From Micromonospora costi (GTDB lineage Bacteria; Actinomycetota; Actinomycetes; Mycobacteriales; Micromonosporaceae), in assembly GCF_003626655.1 (NCBI RefSeq), contig NZ_RBAN01000003.1:248001-312000 (forward strand): a stretch of 64,000 bases of DNA, read 5' to 3'. Shown here in pieces: positions 15,978 through 26,500 of this stretch. The stretch's first letter is position 1; each line of letters starts with the position of its first letter. A program made the translations under genes and the position numbers. Below the pieces are notes generated by a model. That model was not told the origin of the DNA and searched no databases. It worked only from the letters and a program-made list of their open reading frames with translations.

Positions 15978-16513
15978 TTGGCGTCCCCTTCGGCCTGCTC
16001 GCGCCGTGCCGGGTGGAACAGCGCGAAGACGAGTGACGCGTCCGGCAGCGACGGATCCGACAGCTCCCGGTACTCGTCCGCCAGTGCCTGCAGCCGCGCC
16101 CCCAGCTGCGCGAACTGCTCCTCGGTGAGCCGCAGGTGCGCCATCCGTACGTGCCGCTCGCCATCGGCCGGCGACGCCTCCAGGTCCGCCACCGCGTGCC
16201 GCATCAGCACGTCCGGCCCTCCCTCGCCCGGATCCGGCAGCACGATCGACCGCGCGGCCATCGCGTAGTACCGCTCGGTGACCCCCCGGACCTTCCGCGT
16301 CCGTACCACCTTGATGAGGCCGGCCCGCTCGAGCAGCCGTACGTGGTAGCTGGAACTTCCCTTCGCGAGGCCGACTCGCTCGGCGATCTGCGTGATCGTC
16401 GCGGGCTCGAAGCGGAGCACGGCCATGATCCGGTGACGGGTGAGGTTGGAGACGGCGCGTAGCTGCTCGTCAGTGGTGACGTGAAACGCCTCGGGGAGAT
16501 CGTCGGTAGGCAT
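15974..16513 (-). CDS. ArsR-type winged-helix transcriptional regulator
   Basis: A 179-residue regulator. A winged helix-turn-helix at about 15-85 contains L-T-R-H-R-I-M-A-V-L-R, then I-T-Q-I-A-E-R-V-G-L-A-K-G-S-S-S-Y-H-V-R-L-L-E-R-A-G-L-I (recognition helix). A helical C-terminal region follows, with no ArsR metal-binding Cys box, so it likely senses an organic ligand or protein partner. It heads an operon with the MFS exporter. The inverted repeat 6 bp upstream of the ATG strongly suggests autorepression. Confidence 0.85.
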   Translation of the reverse strand: MPTDDLPEAFHVTTDEQLRAVSNLTRHRIMAVLRFEPATITQIAERVGLAKGSSSYHVRLLERAGLIKVVRTRKVRGVTERYYAMAARSIVLPDPGEGGPDVLMRHAVADLEASPADGERHVRMAHLRLTEEQFAQLGARLQALADEYRELSDPSLPDASLVFALFHPARREQAEGDAK

Positions 16514-16518
16514 GCGGC

Positions 16519-16544
16519 TAATGGTCAACGATTCTTGACCATTA
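16519..16544. promoter_or_regulatory. Operator of the ArsR-MFS operon
   Basis: Perfect inverted repeat TAATGGTCAA / TTGACCATTA with a 6-bp centre, beginning 5 bp upstream of the regulator's ATG. It is AT-rich within GC-rich DNA and has the size and symmetry expected for a dimeric winged-helix repressor. Its position near the start codon suggests a very short leader or leaderless mRNA. Confidence 0.75.
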
Positions 16545-16679
16545 AGCAAGGGTGATTCCCGGCTTCGGCGTACGAGGACGCCTCGGTGTCGGGAAACGGC
16601 CATCTGGGTAATCCGGTGAGGTACCGCGTGGGGGTGCCACCCGTTCCACGGCCACCCCGCATGAGACAGGAGGTGTGTT

Positions 16680-17468
16680 GTGGTCAGAATTCCTTCGCTG
16701 TCGCGCCGGTCGGAGCCGGCGCCGACGCGGGACGAGAACCTGGACGGCCGCACCGACGGTCGTGACGCGACCGTCGCCACGGGAGCGGACGCGACGGCCC
16801 CGGTGGGCGCGACCCGGACGGACGGCACCGCCCCCGTGGGGGCGACGGCGACCGAGCGGGACGCCGACCGCACGACGTACCGCAGCAGGGCCGCCGCCGG
16901 CACCGAGCCGGCGGCCGACCCGCGGGCGTCGGAACGGGCCGCGGTGGCGCGCGCCGCCACGGCGCGGCCGGTCGAGTCGGGGGCCCGGCGTGACCCGGAC
17001 CCGACCCTGGAGCGCACGGTCGACGGCGCCACCGTCGACCTCGACCGGGACCGGGCCGTACGCCCCGACGGCGCGGACCGCGACCGCCCCGTCGTTCCGG
17101 ACGCCGACCGGGCGGAGCCGGAGCGGCCGGTGGCGGTCGGGCCGAAGCCGCGGGCCAGCCTGCTCGCCACCCTCGGCCTGGTGGTCGGGGTCGCCGGTGT
17201 GCTGTTCGTGCTGACCGGCACGCTCGCCGGGTACGGCATCGGCCTCGGCGCGGTGGGCGCGGTGCTCGCCGTGCTGGGCCTCATGGCCACCCGTCGGCGG
17301 CACGTGGCGGGCAAGACCGACGCGCTTCTCGGCATCGGGCTGGGCCTCGCCGCCGTGGTGCTGGGTGTGCTCGCCATGACCGGTCAGTTCGACTGGCCGA
17401 CCACCGACGGCGACTGGGTACAGCGGTTCCGCGAGTGGCTTGATTCACAGTTTGTGGACAGGTTCTAG
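16680..17468 (+). CDS. Membrane protein with long disordered charged N-terminus
   Basis: A 262-residue protein. Residues 1-155 are low-complexity and rich in Ala, Arg, Asp and Thr, with repeated T-A-P-V-G-A-T units at about 38-58. The C-terminal part has three transmembrane segments (about 160-178, 180-198 and 215-233) and a final amphipathic stretch (W-P-T-T-D-G-D-W-V). Start is GTG with a strong AGGAGG site. The cytoplasmic tail could bind partners, but no enzyme motif is present. I cannot name the family confidently. A strong hairpin lies 100 bp downstream. Confidence 0.75.
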   Translation: MVRIPSLSRRSEPAPTRDENLDGRTDGRDATVATGADATAPVGATRTDGTAPVGATATERDADRTTYRSRAAAGTEPAADPRASERAAVARAATARPVESGARRDPDPTLERTVDGATVDLDRDRAVRPDGADRDRPVVPDADRAEPERPVAVGPKPRASLLATLGLVVGVAGVLFVLTGTLAGYGIGLGAVGAVLAVLGLMATRRRHVAGKTDALLGIGLGLAAVVLGVLAMTGQFDWPTTDGDWVQRFREWLDSQFVDRF

Positions 17469-17896
17469 CGGGCACTGTCCGGCCCGCCGGCGGTGCGCCG
17501 GCAACGGCACCGGTGGTTCACCGGGCGAGCCCGACCAGTCTGGTGGTTCACCAGCGGGGCGGAACACAGGTTCAGGGGCGGCGGTTCGCCGCCCCTGAAG
17601 TGTTTCCGCCTCCGGCGGCGCGGGCGACCGCCGGAGGCGACCCTGCCGGGCCCCGCCGGAGCGACCCGCCCGACCCGCTCCCTGGCGGGTGCGGCGGAAG
17701 CCGGCGGCCCGGCCGCGCCTCCTCGGCGCCTCAGACGCAACGATTCGGCGCTCACTGCTCCCCAGACGCAACGAACAGTCGGCCTGCGCAATCCTCGGCG
17801 GTGGATCCTGCCGGGCGGCACCGCATAACGTTGAACAACGGCGCCAGCCCGCGTGCCGACGGTGGCCGGGCGCGCCCGACCCTGGGAGCAGGACAA
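17469..17896. other. Structured noncoding region with two strong hairpins
   Basis: No gene in this 428-bp stretch looks real, although both strands are open for long distances. It contains a 12-bp perfect stem with a 5-nt loop (17571-17599), a second perfect 12-bp stem with 9-nt loop (17607-17639), a direct repeat GGTGGTTCACC (about 17512 and 17543), and the 12-bp direct repeat CAGACGCAACGA (17732-17743 and 17763-17774). The last 60 bp precede ddaH and should hold its promoter. A noncoding RNA or a dispersed repeat is possible. Confidence 0.5.
17571..17599 (+). terminator. Hairpin downstream of the membrane protein gene
   Basis: Perfect stem TTCAGGGGCGGC / GCCGCCCCTGAA with a 5-nt loop, followed by GTGTTT. 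Positioned 100 bp after the stop codon at 17468. It probably ends that transcript; a second stem at 17607-17639 follows immediately. Confidence 0.6.
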
Positions 17897-18714
17897 ATGA
17901 CGATGGACGCCATCCGCCAGCGCTTTCTGATGTGCCGGCCGACGTACTTCGCCGTGGACTACGCGATCAACCCGTGGATGGACCCGACCGCGCCGGTGGA
18001 CGCCGACCTGGCGATCCGGCAGTGGGAACAGCTGCGGCAGGTCTACCGCGACCTGGGCCACACCGTCGAGGAGATCGCTCCGGTGCCCGGTCTGCCCGAC
18101 ATGGTCTTCGCCGCGAACGGCGGCACGGTGATCGACGGCAAGGCGATGGCCGTGCAGTTCCGCGACCCGCAGCGCGCGGACGAGGCGCCGGCCTACCGCG
18201 CCTGGTTCGAGTCCGCCGGCTTCGAGCTGTACGACCCGAAGCACGTCAACGAGGGCGAGGGCGACATCCTGCTGGTCGGCGACGTGCTGCTCGCCGGCAC
18301 CGGCTTCCGCACCGCGCACGCCTCCCACGCCCAGTTGCAGGAGGTCTTCGGCTACCCGGTGATCACCATGCAGCTCGTCGACCCGCGCTTCTACCACCTC
18401 GACACCGCGCTGACCGTCCTCGACGAGCGGACGGTGGCGTACCTGCCGGAGGCGTTCTCACCCGGCAGCCAGGCGGCGCTGCGCCGGCTCTTCCCCGACG
18501 GGGTGCACGCCACCATGGCCGACGCCGAGGTGCTCGGCCTGAACGCGGTCAGCGACGGCCGGCACGTGGTGCTGCCGGCGCAGGCCACCGACCTCGCCGC
18601 CAAGCTGCGGGACCGGGGCTACGAGACCATCGGTGTCGACCTGTCCGAGCTGCGTAAGGCCGGCGGCGGACCGAAGTGCTGCACGTTGCGACTCCGACAG
18701 GGAAAGGCAAGCAA

Positions 18715-18718
<4 letters not shown>
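17897..18718 (+). CDS. ddaH: Dimethylargininase (N,N-dimethylarginine dimethylaminohydrolase)
   Basis: A 273-residue amidinotransferase-fold hydrolase that should convert dimethylarginine (or arginine analogues) to citrulline or ornithine plus amine. The family's substrate and catalytic residues are visible: N-G-G after F-A-A near 71-74, the catalytic His in F-Y-H-L-D-T-A-L (about 160-167) and the nucleophilic Cys in G-G-P-K-C-C-T-L near the C-terminus. The ATG at 17897 follows GGAGCAGGA. The stop overlaps the rocD start by 4 bp (GTGA), so they form an operon that feeds ornithine to the transaminase. Confidence 0.88.
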
Positions 18719-19932
<1,214 letters not shown>

Positions 19933-19945
19933 ACCGGCGTACCGA

Positions 19946-19982
19946 GAAGGGGCGGGCGCCGGTAGCGCCCGCCCCTTCTTTC
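19946..19982 (+). terminator. Terminator of the ddaH-rocD operon
   Basis: Perfect 14-bp stem (19946-19959 with 19965-19978), 5-nt loop, then TTTC. It starts 13 bp after the rocD stop. Confidence 0.85.
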
Positions 19983-19999
19983 GGCTCCTTCGCCCCGTC

Positions 20000-20054
20000 G
20001 ATCATGAAGTTGTTGCCGCGACACGCCGTATCGGCGGGCAACAACTTCATGATC
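20000..20054. repeat. Dispersed palindrome, GATCATGAAGTT family, copy 1
   Basis: Perfect 18-bp arms (20000-20017 and 20037-20054) beginning GATCATGAAGTTGTTGCC, with a 19-nt loop that starts GCGACACGCCG. A nearly identical element lies at 48417-48475. It sits between convergent genes, downstream of a separate terminator, so termination alone does not explain it. Confidence 0.75.
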
Positions 20055-20095
20055 ACCGCGGGAAGCCTCGCGGTCGGCGCTCCCGGGGCGCCGGG

Positions 20096-21244
20096 TCAGG
20101 GGCGGGGTAGGCGCATCGCCATCGTGGGGGCCTCGGCCATCACCGAGGCCGGCGTGAACGGCGCGCCGGTGGGCAGTTCCTCGGCCCGGCCGACCTGCAC
20201 CCCGGGGTAGAGCTCCACCATGTCGTTCTCGGCGAGCACCCGGGACTGTTTCGGCGCGAGCGGCACGCGGTCGCCCTCCGCCATCGAGCCGCCCGGGCGG
20301 ATGCCCGAGCCGTTGGTGCTGACGTCCGTCACGATCACCTCGCCGACGCGCAGCTCGAGCCGGAGGTGGTTGCGGCTGATCCAGCGCCGCGCCTCGTCGT
20401 TGAGCCACTGCCCGAGCACGATCCCGCCGTCGCCGTCGGGCGCCCGGCCGACCAGCACCGGCTGCTCCTCGCTGAGGACGAAGCGGCGCCGGACCAGCCC
20501 GCCGATCCGCACCGCGAGCACCTCCGTACGCGGGCGCGGCCCCACGTCACGGAGCCGGGTGCCGTGCCGGGGGCAGGTCGGCACCCCGTTCCGCAGGCTG
20601 GGCGGCGCCTGTGCGGCGGGACTGCGCTGCACCCGGGCCAGGTCCGCGAAGGAGCCACCACCGCCGCTGCCGAAGAGGGCGCAGCCCGACTCCGGGCACC
20701 GCCACTCGCGGGCCAGCAACTTCGTCCCGACCGACGAACGGTCGCCCGACACGGGCGTGTCACCGCCACCCACGTGCGCCACGAACGCCGGCCCACCCGC
20801 GCCGGGCACCGGGGCGAGCACCCGGCCGGGCTGCTCCACCAGCCACGGGAAGCGACCGCGCAGCCCGTCGAAGCGGACCCGGCTGAGCACTGGCAGGCCC
20901 AGCAGGTCGGCCACCTCCAGCATCCGGTCGCCCGGGTTGTCGAGCACCTCGACGAGCCCGTCGTCGGCCCACCGTCGGACCACCATCCGCTCGTTGGAGG
21001 TGAGGTCCGCGTCCGAGAGCAGGGCCCGGTGCACCACGGCGTAGACCGGGACGCTGTCCTCCTCCAGCTGCCGTGACAACGCGTCGATCACCATGCCGAG
21101 CCGGAGCAGGCTCGCCGGCCGGCCACCGTCGATGTCCTGGTAGCGGATCACCTCGGCCAGGTCGACCACGGCCCGGACCAGCGACGGGTCCGTGCAGACC
21201 CGCCCCTCGATGGCGTCCAGTACCTTGCTGATCTCGAATCTCAT
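20096..21244 (-). CDS. FHA domain protein
   Basis: A 382-residue protein with no signal peptide. Its C-terminal third (about 262-350) is an FHA phosphothreonine-binding domain: L-V-G-R-A-P-D-G, I-S-R-N-H-L-R-L-E-L and V-T-D-V-S-T-N-G-S-G-I-R are the usual contact motifs. Before it lie two Cys pairs (C-P-E-S-G-C and a later C-P-R-H) that could bind zinc. The N-terminal 130 residues are helical and unrecognised, with R-x-V-V-D-L-A-E-V-I-R-Y-Q-D. The ATG overlaps the stop of a 29-codon ORF by 4 bp. Likely a reader for a Ser/Thr kinase pathway; partner unknown. Confidence 0.8.
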   Translation of the reverse strand: MRFEISKVLDAIEGRVCTDPSLVRAVVDLAEVIRYQDIDGGRPASLLRLGMVIDALSRQLEEDSVPVYAVVHRALLSDADLTSNERMVVRRWADDGLVEVLDNPGDRMLEVADLLGLPVLSRVRFDGLRGRFPWLVEQPGRVLAPVPGAGGPAFVAHVGGGDTPVSGDRSSVGTKLLAREWRCPESGCALFGSGGGGSFADLARVQRSPAAQAPPSLRNGVPTCPRHGTRLRDVGPRPRTEVLAVRIGGLVRRRFVLSEEQPVLVGRAPDGDGGIVLGQWLNDEARRWISRNHLRLELRVGEVIVTDVSTNGSGIRPGGSMAEGDRVPLAPKQSRVLAENDMVELYPGVQVGRAEELPTGAPFTPASVMAEAPTMAMRLPRP

Positions 21245-21330
21245 CGGGCACTCCGCATGATCTCGCCGATCCGACGGGCCAGCCCGCCCGGCTCCTGTTC
21301 CACCGCCTCAGCGGTGAGCACGTCTGCCAT
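21241..21330 (-). CDS. 29-codon ORF translationally coupled to the FHA gene
   Basis: The ATG at 21330 opens a 29-residue frame, M-A-D-V-L-T-A-E-A-V-E-Q-E-P-G-G-L-A-R-R, then I-G-E-I-M-R-S-A-R. Its TGA overlaps the FHA gene's ATG (ATGA, 21241-21244). The peptide is predicted to be an amphipathic helix and matches nothing I know. It may be a real microprotein or a leader peptide that couples translation. There is only a weak ribosome site upstream. Confidence 0.45.
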   Translation of the reverse strand: MADVLTAEAVEQEPGGLARRIGEIMRSAR

Positions 21331-21350
21331 GGGACGACCCTACCGGTGCA

Positions 21351-21420
21351 GGTGGGCACGGCACGCGACGCGTCCGCGCCACGCCGGTGGGCACCGCAGG
21401 CGACGCGTCCGCGCCACGCC
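21351..21420. repeat. 35-bp tandem duplication upstream of the lipoprotein gene
   Basis: Two adjacent 35-bp copies (21351-21385 and 21386-21420) start GGTGGGCAC and end CGCGCCACGCC, differing at two positions. Each contains ACGCGT and GCGCC. It lies 110-180 bp upstream of the lipoprotein start, in the divergent promoter region with the FHA operon. Confidence 0.8.
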
Positions 21421-21531
21421 GGCCCGGTATCGACATGTGCCAGTGGAGCCGTTTGGTTAGGCTGGCCAGCGGCCCGGCCGGTATCGACTCGCGTCGTCAC
21501 CGGCCCAACCCTCACGTAGGAGTTATCCATC

Positions 21532-22302
21532 ATGAAAACTCGACGGCTGGCGACCACGGGGGTCGCACTCGTCGCAGCGCTCGGGCTCGGTCTGGCCGGT
21601 TGCGGCAACCAGACGGGAGCGGACGACCCAGCCGCCGGTGGCAACACCAGCGCCGCGCCCGCCAGCAGCGCCCCGGCGGACGCGCTCGGCAAGCTCACCG
21701 CCGCCGCGCAGAAGCTCAACGAGCAGAGCGTACGGATGAAGATCGACTCGTCGATCCTCAACGGCAGTGGCGTGATGGATCCGACCAGCAAGGCCGGGGA
21801 CATGACGATGGACCTGGGCGGCCAGGGCAAGATCCGGATGCTGATCGCGGGCAACGACGCCTACCTGAAGATCACCGGGATGGAGGGGCTGCCCGAGAAG
21901 TGGCTGCACATGGACGCCACCAAGCTCGGCCAGAGCGGTCAGCTCAACCTCATGCCGGAGGGTGACCCGGGTGGCGCCAACAAGATGATCAAGAGCGTGG
22001 TCAAGGTCGAGGAGACCGGCTCCGGCAGCTTCTCCGGCACGATGGACTACACGAAGAGCGTGCCGGACGACAAGGACATCGCGGCCCTCGGCGACAAGGC
22101 CAAGGCCGTGCCGTTCACCGCGAAGGTCGACGGCGAGGGCCGGCTCACCGAGTTCGCCATCGACACCAGCGTGCTGCACGAGTCGCTCGGCAAGATGACC
22201 ACCACCTACTCCGACTTCGGCACCGAGGTGAAGGTCAACAAGCCGCCGGCGGGCGAGACCGAGGAAGCCCCGGAGGAGCTCATCAAGGCGTTCGGCAACT
22301 GA
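21532..22302 (+). CDS. Secreted lipoprotein, LppX/LprG-like
   Basis: A 256-residue predicted lipoprotein with n-region M-K-T-R-R, hydrophobic core and lipobox L-A-G-C (Cys 24). The mature region begins with an Ala/Ser-rich spacer and then has D-A-L-G-K-L-T-A-A-A-Q-K-L-N-E-Q-S and repeated amphipathic beta strands, with D-M-T-M-D-L-G-G-Q-G-K-I-R-M. This resembles LppX_LprAFG-type lipid carrier lipoproteins seen widely in actinomycetes. The start ATG follows AGGAG. Likely role is binding lipid or a signalling ligand outside the membrane; ligand unknown. A very strong terminator follows. Confidence 0.8.
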   Translation: MKTRRLATTGVALVAALGLGLAGCGNQTGADDPAAGGNTSAAPASSAPADALGKLTAAAQKLNEQSVRMKIDSSILNGSGVMDPTSKAGDMTMDLGGQGKIRMLIAGNDAYLKITGMEGLPEKWLHMDATKLGQSGQLNLMPEGDPGGANKMIKSVVKVEETGSGSFSGTMDYTKSVPDDKDIAALGDKAKAVPFTAKVDGEGRLTEFAIDTSVLHESLGKMTTTYSDFGTEVKVNKPPAGETEEAPEELIKAFGN

Positions 22303-22315
22303 CCTGAGCGCATCA

Positions 22316-22353
22316 CGACGGGGCGCGGCGCCGTTCGGCGCCGCGCCCCGTCG
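22316..22353. terminator. Bidirectional terminator between convergent genes
   Basis: Perfect 17-bp stem (22316-22332 with 22337-22353) and 4-nt loop, midway between the lipoprotein stop (22302) and the desaturase stop (22361). It can serve both. Confidence 0.85.
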
Positions 22354-22360
22354 CGCTCTC

Positions 22361-23410
22361 TCAGCCGCGCAGCGGTCGCCCCACCTCGTGCAGGTGGGCC
22401 AGCGCCTGCCGGTACGAGTCCACGAGGCCGGTCTCGGCGTACGGGATGCCGCGCTCGACGCAGTAGGCCCGGACGATCGGCTGGGCCCGTCGCAGGTTCG
22501 CCCGCGGCATGTTCGGGAACAGGTGGTGCTCGATCTGGTAGTTCAGCCCACCCAGCGCCAGGTCGACGAACCGGCCGCCGCGCACGTTCCGGGAGGTCAG
22601 CACCTGCTTACGCAGGAAGTCCAGCTCGTCCGCGGCGGTCGGCATGGGCATGCCCTTGTGGTTCGGGGCGAACGCGCAACCCATGTAGAGCCCCCACAGT
22701 CCCTGGTGGATGGCCGCGACCAGCAGCGCCTTGCCCGGTGACATGGCGAGCAGCAGGGCACCCACGTAGCCGGCCGTGTGCACGGCGAGCAGCAGCGCCT
22801 CGACGGCCCGGTGGCGCATCGGCGTCTCGAACCGGCCGTCCGGCCCCCGGCCGACGACCGCCCGGATGCTCGCGACGTGCAGGTTGAGCCCCTCCAGCAA
22901 CAGCATCGGGAAGAACAGGTACGCCTGCCGCCGGGCCAGCCAGCGGCCGAAGCCACGGGTGTCGAGCGCCTGCTCGTACGACCAGACCAGCGCGCCGGCG
23001 CCGACGTCCGGGTCCTCGTCCTCGTGGTTCGGGTTGGCGTGGTGCCGGTTGTGCTTGTCGACCCACCACCCGTAGCTGAGGCCCACCGCCAGGTTGCCGC
23101 AGAGCAGGCCGACCGCCTCGCTCGGGCCGCGCCGGCGGAACATCTGCCGGTGCCCCGCGTCGTGCCCGAGGAACGCCACCTGGGTGGTGACCGCCGCCAG
23201 CCCGACCGCCAGCAGCGCCTGCCACCACGAGTCGCCGACCAGGAACACGGCCACCCAGCCGGCCGCGAAGGCGCCCAGGGTGAGCACGATCCGGGTCACG
23301 TACCGGGCGGGGCGCCGCTCCAGCAGGCCGGCCCCGCTGACCCGCCGAGACAACTGTGAGTAGTCGCTCCCTCGCCGTACCGGCGGATCCGCCACCGCTG
23401 CGAGCACCAT
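22361..23410 (-). CDS. Membrane fatty acid desaturase
   Basis: A 349-residue integral membrane di-iron desaturase. All three histidine boxes are present: H-D-A-G-H, H-N-R-H-H and Q-I-E-H-H-L-F-P; the last is typical of the acyl-CoA/acyl-lipid delta-type group. Four or more hydrophobic segments flank them. The ATG at 23410 is preferred, preceded by AGGAG; upstream in-frame codons lack a ribosome site. It should introduce a double bond in membrane acyl chains to adjust fluidity. Regiospecificity cannot be read from sequence. Confidence 0.88.
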   Translation of the reverse strand: MVLAAVADPPVRRGSDYSQLSRRVSGAGLLERRPARYVTRIVLTLGAFAAGWVAVFLVGDSWWQALLAVGLAAVTTQVAFLGHDAGHRQMFRRRGPSEAVGLLCGNLAVGLSYGWWVDKHNRHHANPNHEDEDPDVGAGALVWSYEQALDTRGFGRWLARRQAYLFFPMLLLEGLNLHVASIRAVVGRGPDGRFETPMRHRAVEALLLAVHTAGYVGALLLAMSPGKALLVAAIHQGLWGLYMGCAFAPNHKGMPMPTAADELDFLRKQVLTSRNVRGGRFVDLALGGLNYQIEHHLFPNMPRANLRRAQPIVRAYCVERGIPYAETGLVDSYRQALAHLHEVGRPLRG

Positions 23411-23543
23411 AATCGCTCCTGTTCCTCGACGTCCGGCCGGCCGTACGGCTCGACTCCCCGACGTCAAGTCTCCGGAGATCCGTTGCTCTGAGTAACCCTG
23501 ACAGCCCCCGGATCGGAGGTAGGGCACGCCCTACCTCCACCCG

Positions 23544-26500
23544 TCACGTCATCCGTCCGACCGCCACCCGGAGCCGGCGCAGGTCGCGCCGGCGCCGCTC
23601 GTAGGTGGCGGCCAACCCGATCAGTGCGAGCCCGCCCGCGGCCAGGAAGATCCACCGGGGCAGGAGGTCCCACCCGCGCACGAGTTCGTGCAGCGCGAGC
23701 AGGGCGAGGCCCGACCCGCCGAGCAGCACGGGCGCCTGCCAGCGGCGGGACGCGCCGGCCAGCACCGCGCCGAGCGCCGCGGTGCCGAGCAGCAACCGCC
23801 GCCACGGCTGCGGGTCCGGTGCCACGAGCACCGAGACCAGGCTGGGTACCAGCGCGGCCCCGAGCCCCGGGCCGAGGGCGAGCCAGCTCGTCAGTCCCGG
23901 CCGGGTCCGCAGCCCCACCAGGCCGGCGGCGAGCGCGAGCGCGGCCGCCGGCAGGGTGTACGCCTCCAGCAGCACCACGCCGCCGGCCGCCAGCAGCAGC
24001 CAGGCGCCGAGCAGCTCACTGCCGCCCGCGATCCCGGCGAACACCCACCGCCGATCGGCCGGCTCGTCCCGGCGCAGCAACCGCAGGCCGACTGCGGCTC
24101 CCCAGAGGACGGAGACGGCCGCCGCGTGCCGGTACGCGTCGAGGGTGAGCAGGAGCGCGACCAGCGCCACGCCCTGCGCGGCGGCGTCCAGCGCCCGGCG
24201 TACGAGCACCGTGCCGCCGGGGTGCGCCGCGCCGGGGGCCGCCGCATCACCCGGAAGCGCCGCACGGGCCGGGAGCGCCGCCGCGGCCAGGGTCACCGCG
24301 GCCACGGCGAGCACCGTGAACGCGGCGTCGCGCAGTGGCAGGTCCCCGGCCAGCGGGGCGGTGACCGCGAGCCCGGTGGCCGCCGCCACCGCCGACAGGC
24401 AGCCCACGACCCGCGCCTCCGTACGCCGGCCGGCGATGCCGGCCGTCGCGGCGGCGACCAGCAGCACGCCGAGGCCGGCCAGTGTCCCCGCCTCGGTGGC
24501 GACGAGCCCCGCCATCCCCGAGGCGACCAGCGGCAGCCCGACGGGCACGGCGACCGGGACGAGCAGCGGTCGCGGAACGAGCAGCGCTGCGGCCAGCAGC
24601 ACGGCCAGGCCGGTGAGCAGCGCGACGGCCGGAGCCGCCGGCCACGGCGCCCCGGCCGCCGTCAGCAGCACGGGCGGCACGGCCACGGCGAACGGCAGCG
24701 CGGCGAGCGGCGCCGCCGACCGGCGCGCCCCGACCGCGCGCGCGGCCAGCACCACGGCGACGGCCAGCGTGGCCAGGGCCAGCCCGGCCGGAAGCAGTTC
24801 CGGCACCGCCACAGCCGCCGGGGCACCCGACCACGCCGGGACCACCCGCCGGTACGGCAGCAGCAGCGCCCTCAGCACCGCCGGGGCGGCGGCGACCACC
24901 GCCACGGCCAGCAGGGCCGCGCCGGCGAGCCGGAGCACCGCCACACCGTCCGTCGGCCCGGCGGGCGGGCGCGCCGGCAGGCCCGTCGCACCGTCCATCG
25001 CGGCGGCCGGCACCGACAGGCTCGTGTCACCGGCCGTCGGTCGCGCCGCCGTACGCGCCGGCAGCCCTGCCGCGAGCAGCAGCACGGCCAGCGCCGCGTA
25101 CGGTGCCAGCGGGTCCGCGACCGACGGCAGCGCCGGTGCCAGGCCGGTGACCGTCGCCGCGACCGCCAGGCCGGTGGCCGCGTACCCGCGCAGGTCCGGC
25201 CAGTGCCGGCGCACCGCATACAGGGCCACCAGCAGCGGCCCGACGGCGGCCAGCGCGGCCCGGGACTGCCACCAGGCGGGCGCCCCGGCGGCGACGAGCG
25301 CCACCGTGACCGCCGCCGGAAGCGCCAGCAGCCCGGCGAGCAGCGCCGACCCGGTGACGGCCGGCGGTGCCCCCGGTGCCCGCCGACCGAGCCCCGCCAC
25401 CAGCGGGCCGAGGACGAGCACCACGGCGAGGACGGTCAGGGCGCCGCCCGGCGCGGCCATCCCCACCAGCAGCGCGTGCCCGAGCAGGACGGCCACGCCG
25501 ACAGCCGCCGACCCGGCCCGGGCCGCCGGCCGGAGCACCACGGCGGCGAGCAGCGCCACGGCCGCGACGAGGTCGGCCCCGACCGCCACCGGCCAGCCGG
25601 CCGGAACGGCCGCCGGCAGGGCGAGTGCCACCAGCGCCAGGCCGGGCGGGCCGGCGACCGGTCGCGCGGTGCGCGGCGCCAGCAGCGCCACCGCACCCAC
25701 GCCCAGGGCGACGGCCAGCGGAAGCTGCCACCCCCAGGGCAGGTCCGGACCGGGGGCGGCACCGTGCCAGGGCGGCAGCGAACGAGCCACGGCGTCGAGG
25801 GCCAGCAGCGCGGTGAGCAGACCGGTGAGCGCCGCCGCGCCGAGCGCCACCAGCAGCGCGGCGATCCGCGGGCCGGCGCGCCACCCGGCGGGGAGCAGGC
25901 GTACCGCGACGGCCAGCCCGGCGGCGACCAGCGCGGCGGCGAGCAGCAGCAGGGACGGCCGCAGCTCGGCGACCGGGCGCAGGAGCGCGGCGGCGAGCGC
26001 CGGCACCAGCAGGCCGGTCGCGATCCGGCGGAACGCCGTACCGCCGGCCAGCAGGGCCGCGCCGGCCAGGGCCGCGGCCACCAGCAGCAACGGCAGCCCG
26101 GCCAGCAGGGGCGTACCGGCGGCCCGGCCCTGCGCGAGTGGGGGCAGTGCGCAGCCGGCCGCGCCCAGCAGGGCGCCACCGAACCCCGCCCACGCCACCG
26201 CCCGCCCGGCCACCACCGCCGGCCCGACCCGTGCGGCTCCCCCGTCCGCCGCCCGCCGGGTCAGGACGATCAGGACCGCCAGGTCCAGCAGCGACACCCC
26301 GACCAGCACCACCGCCCAGCCGGCCGCCGTCGGCCGCGCCTCCGCGGCGAGCAGCGGCAGCACCGGTTGGGCGGCCAGCAGCGCCGCGAACCACGGGCCG
26401 GTCAGCCGGCTGATCCGGGCGTACCCGAGCGCCACCGCCGCGCTGGCCCCCCCGACCAGCGCGGCGTAGCGGGTGCCCGGCCAGCCGGCGACCCCGGCGA

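Noticed and set aside
17493..17828. A plus-strand frame of about 110 codons, with a matching minus-strand frame over the same region.
   Set aside because: Both cross strong hairpins and direct repeats, are Arg/Pro/Gly-rich and lack a ribosome site. More likely structured noncoding DNA.
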